From contig NZ_JAFFSU010000006.1 of the NCBI RefSeq assembly GCF_017948455.1, positions 248,001 to 312,000 of the forward strand: 64,000 nt of DNA, in the 5' to 3' direction. Of the stretch, positions 17,336-25,876 are shown in pieces. Position numbers and translations under genes: made by a program. A model generated the notes under the pieces. The model was not told where the DNA came from, searched no databases, and worked only from the letters and a program-made list of their open reading frames with translations. How positions within the stretch are numbered: position 1 is the first letter of the stretch; every line of letters begins with the position of its first letter. The DNA is from Streptomyces sp. GESEQ-4. Lineage in GTDB: Bacteria; Actinomycetota; Actinomycetes; Streptomycetales; Streptomycetaceae.

Positions 17336-19305
17336 TGTTCACGCGCAAGGGGCTCACGGACGCCCTCGCCCGGCCCGGCATCCGGCTGCGCGGCTGGCGC
17401 CGGCTGCCGCTGCTGTCGAAGATCTCCGTCTGCTTCCTGGCCGTCGTGGTCCTGGTGGCGCTGTTCGCGCCGCTGCTCGCGCCGGACGACCCGCTCGACC
17501 AGCAGCCGCCCGTCGACGGCACCGGACATCCGTCCGCCGGGCACTGGATGGGCCAGGACAGCCTCGGCCGGGACATCATGAGCCGGCTGATGTACGGCGC
17601 CCGCTGGTCCCTCGCCATCGGGCTCGGGGCGACCGGGCTCGCGCTCGTCGTGGGCGCGATCGTCGGCGCGATCGCGGCGACCTCCCGCAAGGCCGTCGAC
17701 GAGACGCTGATGCGCTGCCTGGACGTGGTGATGGCGTTCCCGGGGATCGCGCTGGCCGCCGTACTGGTCGCCGTGTTCGGCGGCGGGATCACGGTCCTGA
17801 TCTGCGCGATCGCGTTCCTGTTCACGCCGCCGGTGGCACGGGTCGTACGGGCCAATGTGCTCGATCAGTACGGGGAGGACTATGTGACGGCCGAGCGGGT
17901 GATCGGCGCCCGCACCCCGCACATCGTCTGGCGGCACGTGGCCATCAACTGCGCCGCGCCCGTGCTGGTGTTCTGCACCGTGCAGGTCGCCGAGGCGATC
18001 GTCTTCGAGGCGTCGCTGTCCTTCATCGGCGCGGGCGTCCGGCCGCCGGACCCGTCCTGGGGCAGTGTCATCGCGGACGGCAAGAACATGGTGCTGACCG
18101 GCGGCTGGTGGGCGACCGTCTTCCCCGGGCTGCTGATGCTGGTGACCGTGCTGTCGCTGAACATCCTCTCCGAGGGCGTCTCCGACGCGTGGGCGGCACC
18201 GTCGGCGCGGGAGGTCGAGGTCCGCGACGAGGACGACCGGCTGGAGGCGCCGGAGCCGGGCAGCGGGGAGATCGTGCAACTGCCGGGGCTGACGGAGGCG
18301 GCGGCGCGGCTGCGGGCGCGGGCCCGGCCACTGCCCGGCGGCGCTCAGCCGGTGCTGGCCGTGGAGAACCTGGCCATCGGCTTCGCGGCCCGGCACCACG
18401 GCGTGGACATCGTCGACGGGATCAGCTTCGAGGTGCAGCCCGGTGAAGTGCTGGGCCTGGTGGGCGAGTCGGGCTGCGGGAAGTCGCTGACCGCGCTGAC
18501 GGTGATGGGCCTGGAGCCGAAGGGGGCCCGCGTGCGCGGCCAAGTCCGCTTCCACCAGCGGGACTTGCTCGCCGAACCGATGCGCGTGCGCCGCAAGCTG
18601 CTCGGCCACGAGATGGCGATGATCTACCAGGACGCGCTGTCGTCCCTGAACCCGGCGATGACGATCCGCGCGCAGCTCAAGCAGGTCGTACGACGCGGAG
18701 GGCGCCGTAGCCCGCGGGAACTGCTGACGATGGTCGGCCTCGACCCCGACCGCACCCTGCGCAGCTATCCGCACGAACTCTCCGGCGGTCAGCGCCAGCG
18801 CGTCCTGATCGCCATGGCGCTGTCCCGCGACCCGAAGCTGATCGTCGCCGACGAACCGACGACCGCGCTCGACGTGACCGTACAGGCGCAGATCATGGAG
18901 CTGCTGCTGCGGCTGCGCGAGGAGCTGGGGTTCGCGCTGATCCTCGTCTCGCACGACCTCGCGCTGATCGCCGACATCACCGACCGGGTGGTGGTGATGT
19001 ACGGCGGGCAGATCGTGGAGACGGGCGTGACCGCCGATCTGGTCGAGGCGCCCGCCCACCACTACACGCGCGGGCTGCTCGGCAGCGTGCTGTCCCTGGA
19101 GAGCGGGGCCGAGCGGATGACGCAGGTCAAGGGGGTCGTGCCGTCCCCCGCGGACTTCCCGGCGGGCTGCCGGTTCGCCGACCGGTGTCCGCGGGCGAGC
19201 GAGGTCTGCCGTACGACTGCTCCCGTGCTGGCGGGTACCCGCACGCATACGGCGGCCTGCCACCATCCGGCCGTCGACCTGATGGACGTGGAGGTCGCCC
19301 AGTGA
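17335..19305 (+). CDS. DppC-DppD fusion: permease joined to ATP-binding subunit
   Basis: 656 residues. Residues about 1-290 are a DppC-type permease (GQDSLGRDIMSRLMYGARWS; EAA-type loop YVTAERVIGARTPHIVWRHV). A charged linker of about 60 residues leads to a full ATPase: Walker A GESGCGKS, signature LSGGQRQRV, Walker B LIVADEP, H-loop VSHD. The C-terminal Cys-rich tail (CRFADRCPRASEVC) is typical of DppD. The fusion puts membrane and nucleotide-binding parts of the importer in one chain. It overlaps the next gene as GTGA. Confidence 0.9.
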   Translation: MFTRKGLTDALARPGIRLRGWRRLPLLSKISVCFLAVVVLVALFAPLLAPDDPLDQQPPVDGTGHPSAGHWMGQDSLGRDIMSRLMYGARWSLAIGLGATGLALVVGAIVGAIAATSRKAVDETLMRCLDVVMAFPGIALAAVLVAVFGGGITVLICAIAFLFTPPVARVVRANVLDQYGEDYVTAERVIGARTPHIVWRHVAINCAAPVLVFCTVQVAEAIVFEASLSFIGAGVRPPDPSWGSVIADGKNMVLTGGWWATVFPGLLMLVTVLSLNILSEGVSDAWAAPSAREVEVRDEDDRLEAPEPGSGEIVQLPGLTEAAARLRARARPLPGGAQPVLAVENLAIGFAARHHGVDIVDGISFEVQPGEVLGLVGESGCGKSLTALTVMGLEPKGARVRGQVRFHQRDLLAEPMRVRRKLLGHEMAMIYQDALSSLNPAMTIRAQLKQVVRRGGRRSPRELLTMVGLDPDRTLRSYPHELSGGQRQRVLIAMALSRDPKLIVADEPTTALDVTVQAQIMELLLRLREELGFALILVSHDLALIADITDRVVVMYGGQIVETGVTADLVEAPAHHYTRGLLGSVLSLESGAERMTQVKGVVPSPADFPAGCRFADRCPRASEVCRTTAPVLAGTRTHTAACHHPAVDLMDVEVAQ

Positions 19306-20333
19306 GCGCGCTCGTCGAGCTGTCCGACGCGCATGTCGTCCACAAGGCCCGCAGCGGCGGCCTGTTCACCCGGGACCGGGTGTACGCCCTGACCGGCGCC
19401 GACCTCGCCATCGCGCCCGGCGAGACGGTCGGCGTCGTCGGCGAGTCCGGGTGCGGCAAGTCGACGCTGGCGAAGGTGCTGGTCGGCGTGGAGCGGCCGA
19501 CGTCCGGCACGGTGTCCTTCCGGGGCCGTGACCTGTGGAGCATGGCGCCCGCCGAACGCCGGGCGACGGTCGGCCGGCACACCGGCATGATCTTCCAGGA
19601 CCCGTCCACCGCGCTGAACCGGCGCCTGACGGTACGGCAGATCCTGCGGGACCCGCTGGATGTGCACCGGCAGGGCACGGCGAAGGAACGGGACGCGCGG
19701 GTACGGGAGTTGATGTCCCTGGTCGGCCTGCCGAAGGCGCTGACCGACGCGCTCCCCGGCCAGCTCTCCGGCGGCCAGCGGCAACGCGTCGCCATCGCCC
19801 GGGCCCTCGCGCTCGACCCCGATCTGGTGATCGCGGACGAGCCGACCAGCGCGCTCGACGTGTCGGTGCGCGCGCAGATCCTGAATCTGCTGCTCGACCT
19901 GAAGGAGCGGCTTGGGCTGGCGCTGGTCTTCGTCTCGCACGACATCCAGACGGTACGGCGGATGAGCGACCGGGTGATCACGATGTACCTGGGCCGGATC
20001 GTGGAGGAGGCACCGGCCGGGCGGGTGACGGAGGGCTCCCGGCACCCGTACACCCGTGCCCTGTTCTCGGCGACCCCTGGACTGCTGCACCCGATCGAAC
20101 CGATCCCGCTGGTCGGGCCGGTGCCGTCGGCGACCCACCCGCCCAGCGGGTGTCCCTTCCGGACGCGCTGCTGGAAGGCGGACGGGGTGTGCGCCGACAC
20201 GATGCCCGAATTTTCCGTTGCGTCCGCTCCTGTGCACCGGTTCCGGTGTCACCATCCAGTGGAGGAGGGCCGACCTACCCGCGACCTCGTGGGCCAGGCG
20301 GCCGTACCGGAAGAGCACCAGGAGCCGACATGA
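19302..20333 (+). CDS. DppF-type ABC ATP-binding protein
   Basis: 343 residues from the GTG that overlaps the previous stop. Walker A GESGCGKSTL, signature LSGGQRQRV, Walker B LVIADEP, H-loop VSHDIQT, and the C-terminal CPFRTRCWKADGVC motif of DppF/OppF. With the fusion protein it forms the two ATPase sites of the importer. Its stop overlaps the lyase start as ATGA. Confidence 0.9.
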   Translation: MSALVELSDAHVVHKARSGGLFTRDRVYALTGADLAIAPGETVGVVGESGCGKSTLAKVLVGVERPTSGTVSFRGRDLWSMAPAERRATVGRHTGMIFQDPSTALNRRLTVRQILRDPLDVHRQGTAKERDARVRELMSLVGLPKALTDALPGQLSGGQRQRVAIARALALDPDLVIADEPTSALDVSVRAQILNLLLDLKERLGLALVFVSHDIQTVRRMSDRVITMYLGRIVEEAPAGRVTEGSRHPYTRALFSATPGLLHPIEPIPLVGPVPSATHPPSGCPFRTRCWKADGVCADTMPEFSVASAPVHRFRCHHPVEEGRPTRDLVGQAAVPEEHQEPT

Positions 20334-21265
20334 ACCTCCCCACCCCGCTCACCGGAGTGGTCCCGCCCGTCTGCACGCCCCTGACGCCGGACCGCGAGGT
20401 GGACGTGGACTCGCTGCTCAGGCTGGTCGACCATCTGATCGACGGCGGGGTGGACGGGCTGTTCGTGCTCGGGTCGTCCTCGGAGGCCGCGTTTCTGACG
20501 GACGGGCAGCGCAGGCTGGTCGTGAAGGCGGTGGCGGCGCATCTGGGCGGGCGGCTGCCGCTGCTGGCCGGCGCGATCGACATGACGACACCGCGGGTGC
20601 TGGACCATGTGGCGGCGGTGACGGAGGAGGGCGCGGACGCGGTCGTCGTGACGGCGCCCTTCTACACGCGCACCCACCGCGCGGAGATCGCCCGCCACTA
20701 CCGGCGGATCGCCGCCGCCTCCCCCGTGCCCGTCGTGGCGTACGACCTCCCGATGGCCGTCCACACCAAACTCCCCGCCGACCTGGTCCTGGAACTCGCC
20801 GCCGACGGTGTGCTGGCCGGGCTGAAGGACTCCAGCGGCGACCTGGGTGCCTTCCGCGCCGTCGTGACCGGCGCCCGCACCCACCCCGGCCTCACCGGCT
20901 TCAGCGTGCTGACCGGCTCCGAGGTGATCGTCGACGCGGCGCTCGCGCTGGGCGCGGACGGGGCGGTGCCTGGGCTCGCCAACGTCGACCCGCACGGATA
21001 CGTCCGCCTCTACCGGTTCTGCCGCGCGGGTGACTGGGAACGGGCCCGGGCCGAACAGGAGCGGTTGTGCGGGCTGTTCGGCATGGTGGGTGTTGGTGAT
21101 CCGGCGCGGATGGGTGGTAGTTCGTCGGCGCTCGGGGCGTTCAAGGCGGCGTTGCAGTTGCGTGGGGTCATCGCTTGTGGGGTGACGGCGGAGCCGCAAG
21201 TGCCTCTGGCGGAGGACGAGGTGGAGCGGGTGGGGAAGTATCTTGCTGCGGCGGGGTTGCTTTGA
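20330..21265 (+). CDS. NanA/DapA-family Schiff-base lyase or aldolase
   Basis: 311 residues, an (alpha/beta)8 class I aldolase. The Schiff-base Lys is in GLKDSSGD, the Tyr in VVAYDLP, and the carboxylate-binding loop reads GSSSE where DapA has GTTGE. The family includes N-acetylneuraminate lyase, dihydrodipicolinate synthase and keto-deoxy-sugar aldolases. Because the gene ends an importer operon under a FadR-type regulator, a catabolic lyase is more likely than lysine synthesis. A sialic-acid or keto-sugar-acid substrate is possible, and a secreted sialidase is encoded at 43284-44462. Confidence 0.82.
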   Translation: MNLPTPLTGVVPPVCTPLTPDREVDVDSLLRLVDHLIDGGVDGLFVLGSSSEAAFLTDGQRRLVVKAVAAHLGGRLPLLAGAIDMTTPRVLDHVAAVTEEGADAVVVTAPFYTRTHRAEIARHYRRIAAASPVPVVAYDLPMAVHTKLPADLVLELAADGVLAGLKDSSGDLGAFRAVVTGARTHPGLTGFSVLTGSEVIVDAALALGADGAVPGLANVDPHGYVRLYRFCRAGDWERARAEQERLCGLFGMVGVGDPARMGGSSSALGAFKAALQLRGVIACGVTAEPQVPLAEDEVERVGKYLAAAGLL

Positions 21266-21304
21266 GCTTCGCGGTGGGTTGATTTTCGTCTGCGGGCTTG
21301 TGGG

Positions 21305-21342
21305 GGCTGGTCGCGCAGTTCCCCGCGCCCCTATCGGGGCGC
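21305..21342 (-). repeat. Dispersed 38-bp hairpin repeat, copy 3
   Basis: Core TCGCGCAGTTCCCCGCG then hairpin GCGCCCC-TAT-CGGGGCGC. It separates the lyase operon from the convergent ChW-protein gene and probably terminates both. Confidence 0.75.
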
Positions 21343-21358
21343 TTCGCTCAAGGTCAGC

Positions 21359-22306
21359 TCACACATTGAACTTGACTGCTTCGAGCCACAAGTCGTTGTT
21401 GAGGGTTCCGCCGAAGATCAGGTTCTCGCCGCCGGGTTCGTCGCAGCCCATGCCGTGCCAGCCCTCCTTGTGGACGTTCGAGGTCTGGCAGATGACGCTC
21501 GTGCTTCCGCCGACGTTGATGGCGAAACCGAGCATGTCCGGGGCGCTGTTCTTGCTGCTGCCGATGTAGTTGTCGATGCCGTCGACCGCGCCCTTCCATC
21601 CTGTGGGGTAGTGCCCCTTGCCGTCGGTCGAGTCGGGGTTGTGGACGAAGGCGGTGGCGGCTGTGCCGTTGGTGCCGGACACGGCGATGTTCAGCGCCTT
21701 GATCGGCCTGCCCTGGCCCACCGTGCCGGCGGTGGCGCCGTCGCACACCGCGGCCTGCCAGCCGAGGTTCTCCACGTAGGCCCGGTAGCAGATGTGCCGG
21801 CCCGGATTCCGTGTGGCCAGCTGCTGCACGGCGACCGCGGCGGTCCTCACCCGCGGCTTGGCCGCCTCCTTCGTCACGTCGCCCCCGGACCCCGTACCGG
21901 CGGCCGGCGCCGAGGCGACCGGTGCCGCGGACGAGGTCTCCGGTGTCACGACGGGCGGAGGGGGCGGGGCCACGGCCTTGGCGGTGGGGGTGGGCTTGGT
22001 TCTGGTGGGCGTCGGCGTGGGTGTGGGCGAAGGGGTGCGCGAGGGAGCGGGCGAGGTGGGGACGGTCTCCGCGGTGACCACTTTGTCGCTGTCGTCCGAG
22101 GTGAAGACGCCACTGCCGACGAGCGGGATGCCGACGGCGAGGACGGCCGTCAGGGCACCGCCCCAGCCCAGGCTGAGCCAGACCCGACGCCCGGGCACGA
22201 GACCACGGGGTGAACGGGCGGGTTTGCGGGCGAAGGTGTCCGAGAAGCCGTTCGGTGACTTCGAGGGCTTGGAGGACTTCGAAGGCTTCGGTGACGGTGT
22301 GGGCAT
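21359..22306 (-). CDS. Membrane-anchored protein with ChW-like domain
   Basis: 315 residues, ATG with GGAG upstream. A cytoplasmic N-terminus of about 45 residues leads to one membrane helix (LSLGWGGALTAVLAVGIPLV), a Pro/Thr-rich stalk, and a C-terminal domain of about 150 residues with the Gly-Trp-Gln and G-T-x-G-Q signature of ChW (hydrophobic repeats with conserved W) domains: NLGWQAAVCDG, AGTVGQGRPIKALNI. Such domains bind cell-surface polymers in clostridia. The first 60 residues are paralogous to those of the next gene (SPRGLVPGRRVW). It is the last gene of the leftward T7SS-like operon, 70 bases after its neighbour. Exact role unknown. Confidence 0.7.
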   Translation of the reverse strand: MPTPSPKPSKSSKPSKSPNGFSDTFARKPARSPRGLVPGRRVWLSLGWGGALTAVLAVGIPLVGSGVFTSDDSDKVVTAETVPTSPAPSRTPSPTPTPTPTRTKPTPTAKAVAPPPPPVVTPETSSAAPVASAPAAGTGSGGDVTKEAAKPRVRTAAVAVQQLATRNPGRHICYRAYVENLGWQAAVCDGATAGTVGQGRPIKALNIAVSGTNGTAATAFVHNPDSTDGKGHYPTGWKGAVDGIDNYIGSSKNSAPDMLGFAINVGGSTSVICQTSNVHKEGWHGMGCDEPGGENLIFGGTLNNDLWLEAVKFNV

Positions 22307-22376
22307 CGGGGTTACTCCGGGAATCGTGGACGGTGAGTCGGGCGTCGTCTTCTGGTACGGCCTGCGCCGGACCCGC

Positions 22377-23213
22377 TCAGGGGACCGTCCACTTCTGGGC
22401 CGCGTTGCCCGAGCACCAGGCGATCTGGAGCGGAGCGCCGTCGGTGGTGGCGGCGTTGGCGACGTCGAGGCACTTGTCGGCGGCGACGTTGACGATGTCG
22501 TAGCCGGCGCTGTAGCGCCACTGGGTGACCGTGGTCGAGTCGCAGGAGGCCATGACGACCCGGGTGCCGTCGCTGGTGGAGCGGCCGGCCAGGGACAGAC
22601 AGCGGCCGTCCTTCCGGAGGGTGCCGTTGGCGGCGAACTGCCACTGCTGGTCGGAGCCGCCGTCGCAGCCGTACAACTGGAGGGCACTGCCGACGAGTTG
22701 GACGCACTTGCCGACGAACCCGTCGTAGTGGCCGGAGATCTGGCCGACGGGGCGGGAGAAGTCCTGGGCGGGGGTGGTGGATTCGGGGGTGCGCCTGGTC
22801 TCGGGGGCGGGCTTCTGCTTGGCGGCGGGTGGCTTGCTGCTCGCGGTGGCCGTGACGGTGGCTACGGTGCCCGGGTGGTTCGGGGCCTGGGCCGGGTCCG
22901 GGATCCCGGTCTCCTTCGTGGTCTTCGCCGGGGTCCTGGAGGGGCGCGGGGACTCGGGGGAGGGCGTGGGCGACGGAGCGGGCGGCGCGGCCGGGATGCC
23001 GCTCGCCGCGGCCACTTCGGCGCCGTCGTCCGAGGCGAGGCCCCCGCCGCCGGCCAGCGGGATGGCGAGGGCGCAGACGGCGGCCACGGCACCGGCCCAG
23101 CCCAGGCTGATCCAGACCCGTCGCCCGGGCACGAGACCGCGGGGCGAGCGGGCGGGTCTGCCGGCGAAGGTCTCCGAGAAGCGCTGCGGGGATTTCGAGG
23201 GCTTCGGGGGCAT
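22377..23213 (-). CDS. Membrane-anchored ricin-type lectin
   Basis: 278 residues, ATG with GGAG upstream. The same N-terminal segment as the previous protein (SPRGLVPGRRVW), one membrane helix (ISLGWAGAVAAVCALAIPLA), a Pro/Ser/Thr stalk, then a beta-trefoil with the three Q-x-W repeats (QQWQF, TQWRY, QKWTV) and paired Cys of ricin B lectins. It should display a sugar-binding head outside the cell. It sits 53 bases after the AAA+ ATPase gene in the same operon. Confidence 0.8.
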   Translation of the reverse strand: MPPKPSKSPQRFSETFAGRPARSPRGLVPGRRVWISLGWAGAVAAVCALAIPLAGGGGLASDDGAEVAAASGIPAAPPAPSPTPSPESPRPSRTPAKTTKETGIPDPAQAPNHPGTVATVTATASSKPPAAKQKPAPETRRTPESTTPAQDFSRPVGQISGHYDGFVGKCVQLVGSALQLYGCDGGSDQQWQFAANGTLRKDGRCLSLAGRSTSDGTRVVMASCDSTTVTQWRYSAGYDIVNVAADKCLDVANAATTDGAPLQIAWCSGNAAQKWTVP

Positions 23214-23266
23214 GGGGGTTGCTCCGGGTGGTCGGGATCGGGGGCCGTGGGACGGACAGGGGTCGG

Positions 23267-25876
23267 TCAGACGGGTGTGGCGGGCTGGGGCAGGTCCTGC
23301 TCGTCCAGCAGTACGAGCTGTGCCGCCTCGGGCGCGGTCAGCTCGGCGACCCGCATGGCCTGGCGTTCCGTCATGGTCTGGAAGAGCTGGCGGGCCGTGC
23401 GGCCGTTGCCGAACCGGTCGTTGCGCGGGATCAGTTCGACGTGCTCGGCCAGCGCCTTGCGGGCGGCCGTGCTGAGTTCGTACTGATGGCGCTGGGCGTG
23501 GTGCTCGACGATGCTGACCAGTTCGGCCGTGGAGTAGTCGGCGAAGACCAGGCTGCGGGTGAAGCGGGAGGACAGGCCGGGGTTGGAGCCGATGAAGCGG
23601 TCCATGTCGTCGGGGTATCCGGCGGCGATGACGACGACCTCGTCCCGGTGGTCCTCCATCAGCTTGACCAGGGTGGCGATCGCCTCGCCGCCGAAGTCGT
23701 TCGCGGACCCGGCCGGGACCAGGGCGTACGCCTCGTCGATGAAGAGGACGCCGCCCCGGGCACGGTGGAAGGCCTCGGTGGTCTTCGGGCCGGTGTGGCC
23801 GACGTACTCGCCGACGAGGGCGCTGCGGTCGACCTCGACCAGGTGGCCGCGGGCGAGCAGGCCGAGGGCCTTGAGGAGGCGGCCGTAGAGGCGGGCGACG
23901 GTCGTCTTGCCGGTACCGGGGTTGCCGGCGAAGACCAGGTGGCGGCTGAGCGGCGGGGCGGGCAGGCCCGCCTGCTCGCGCAGCCGCACGGTCTGCATCA
24001 GCTTGACCATGCCGCCGACGTCGCGTTTGACGCCGTCCAGGCCGACGAGTTCGTTCAGTTCGGCGAGCAGGTCCTCCAGGGTCTCCGGCTCGGGTTCGGG
24101 CTCGCCCTGCTGGGCCAGGCCGGGGGTGCCGGTCGCCGGCCCTGCGGGGGTGGCCGGGGTTCCCGCGGGGGTGCGGGGTGTGGCGGGGGCCGTCGGCAGG
24201 TCCGAGAGCGTCGGGAGCAGGGCCGTGCCGACCCGGATCGCGGCGCAGTCCTCGAACTTCGGCTCGGCGCCCTCGGCGAGTTGCGCGTCGTGGCCGCAGT
24301 CGAAGACGCGGCAGCCCCGGAATCGCGGGGTGGCGCCGCGGGCCATGTGCAGCGCGGGGAACGCGGTGGCCGACACATCGCAGTGGTCGAAGGTGCCGCC
24401 GGACTCCTCGCCGACGAGGATGCCGTTCTTGCCGGTGCCCTCGATCCGTACGCCCCGCACCTCGGCCTGTGCCTTCCGCCCCAGGACCAGGCCGCCGGCC
24501 CCCGACCCCGAGACCGATCCGCCCTCCATGACCAGCCGGGCCCCGGTGTCGACGGTCACGCCCGCGCCGCCCACCTCGGCGATCCGGGTACCGCGCAGCA
24601 CGGCGACCGCGTCGGCCGCCAGCTCGACGCCGCCCCGCCGCTGGCCGGTCACCGAGCAGTCCAGGAGCTGCGACTGACGGCCGGAGCGCACCCGTACGCC
24701 CGTCTCGCCGTCCTCCACGCGTACGGCGGCCAGCACCACCTGTGCCTCGTCGTCCACCTGCGCTCCGCACGCCCGCGCCCCGGCCAGCGTGGTCCGGGTG
24801 ACCTCGGCCTGCGTGCTCCCGGCGGCCACCAGGGCGTGCTCCCCGCTGCCGGACACCCGGCAGCCGGTCACCACCGCGACCGCCCGCTCGTCCAGGTGCA
24901 GGGCCGAGCCGCCGGTGCGGGCGAACAGCGAGTCGGTCAGCGTCACCGTCGTACCCCCGGCCGCCAGCAGCCCGTGGCCCGCCGGGTCGAGCACATGGCA
25001 GCCGCGTGCCGTCAGCCGGGACGCGTCGCCGGCCTCCAGGCCGTGGCCGCCCGCCCCGGTGATCCGGCAGTCGGTCAGCTCGGCCCGGGCCTCGTGCGAG
25101 ACCTGGACACCGGAGCGGGCCACGCCCTCGATCCGGCACCCGTCCAGCAGCGCCTCGGCGGTGTCCTGGACGAGGACGCCGTTGCGTCCGGCGCCCACCA
25201 GGCGCGCGTCGCGCACCAGCAGCCGTGCACCGCCGCGCACCCGCAGCGCGGATCCGGAGTTCTCCTGGATCCGCAGCCGCTCGGCGAGCAGCACGGCCGT
25301 GCCGGACAGTACGGCGCCGATGCCGTCGACCGACTCGATCACCGTGTCCTCGACGCGGGCGCGGGCGTCCCCCGCGAGGTGCAGCGCGGTGTGCTGGGCG
25401 CCGCTGAGCCGGGTCCCGCGCAGCACCAGGACTCCGCCGCCCAGCGGGTCCGCCAGCTCGGCGGCGAGATCGCTGTCCAGGTCCAGGGCGGCGTTGGCGA
25501 CGGCTCCGGAGCCGTCCGGGGAGCCGAGCACCTCGATGCGGCCGTGGCCGAGCCGGCAGTCCTCCAGGCTGAGCCCGGCGGCGTCCTCGACCCGGATCAG
25601 CGCCTCTGTGGGGTCGGCGCCGCGCAGCACCAGGCCGGTCAGCAGGCACTCGGGGGCGGTGACGGTGAGGGCGATGCCCGCGGGGGCCCGCAGGACGACC
25701 GAGCCGGGGCCGTACTCCGGCTCCAGCGTGACGCGCCGGTCGAGCCGCAGGGTCTCCTCGTACTCGCCGGGCGCGACGGTGACGACCGCGCCGGCGGGCG
25801 CGGCGGCGAGCGCCGAGGCGATGGAGCGGTGGGTGCCCCGGCCCTTGGGCGCGACCCTGATGATCCGGTCCGTCAT
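23267..25876 (-). CDS. Beta-helix / EccA-like AAA+ ATPase fusion
   Basis: 869 residues. The start ATG overlaps the stop of the giant-protein gene (ATGA). Residues about 1-540 are right-handed parallel beta-helix coils with many repeats of the type GLxLxDCRLxGxGxxGV. After a Pro/Ala linker, residues about 590-869 are a SpoVK/CbbX/EccA-type AAA+ domain: Walker A GNPGTGKTT, Walker B GVLFIDEAY, sensor region and arginine finger in SNPGLSSRF. In mycobacterial ESX systems EccA is the soluble chaperone-like ATPase for substrates; here its TPR-type N-terminus is replaced by a beta-helix. Operon position directly after the giant protein suggests that protein is the client. Confidence 0.85.
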   Translation of the reverse strand: MTDRIIRVAPKGRGTHRSIASALAAAPAGAVVTVAPGEYEETLRLDRRVTLEPEYGPGSVVLRAPAGIALTVTAPECLLTGLVLRGADPTEALIRVEDAAGLSLEDCRLGHGRIEVLGSPDGSGAVANAALDLDSDLAAELADPLGGGVLVLRGTRLSGAQHTALHLAGDARARVEDTVIESVDGIGAVLSGTAVLLAERLRIQENSGSALRVRGGARLLVRDARLVGAGRNGVLVQDTAEALLDGCRIEGVARSGVQVSHEARAELTDCRITGAGGHGLEAGDASRLTARGCHVLDPAGHGLLAAGGTTVTLTDSLFARTGGSALHLDERAVAVVTGCRVSGSGEHALVAAGSTQAEVTRTTLAGARACGAQVDDEAQVVLAAVRVEDGETGVRVRSGRQSQLLDCSVTGQRRGGVELAADAVAVLRGTRIAEVGGAGVTVDTGARLVMEGGSVSGSGAGGLVLGRKAQAEVRGVRIEGTGKNGILVGEESGGTFDHCDVSATAFPALHMARGATPRFRGCRVFDCGHDAQLAEGAEPKFEDCAAIRVGTALLPTLSDLPTAPATPRTPAGTPATPAGPATGTPGLAQQGEPEPEPETLEDLLAELNELVGLDGVKRDVGGMVKLMQTVRLREQAGLPAPPLSRHLVFAGNPGTGKTTVARLYGRLLKALGLLARGHLVEVDRSALVGEYVGHTGPKTTEAFHRARGGVLFIDEAYALVPAGSANDFGGEAIATLVKLMEDHRDEVVVIAAGYPDDMDRFIGSNPGLSSRFTRSLVFADYSTAELVSIVEHHAQRHQYELSTAARKALAEHVELIPRNDRFGNGRTARQLFQTMTERQAMRVAELTAPEAAQLVLLDEQDLPQPATPV

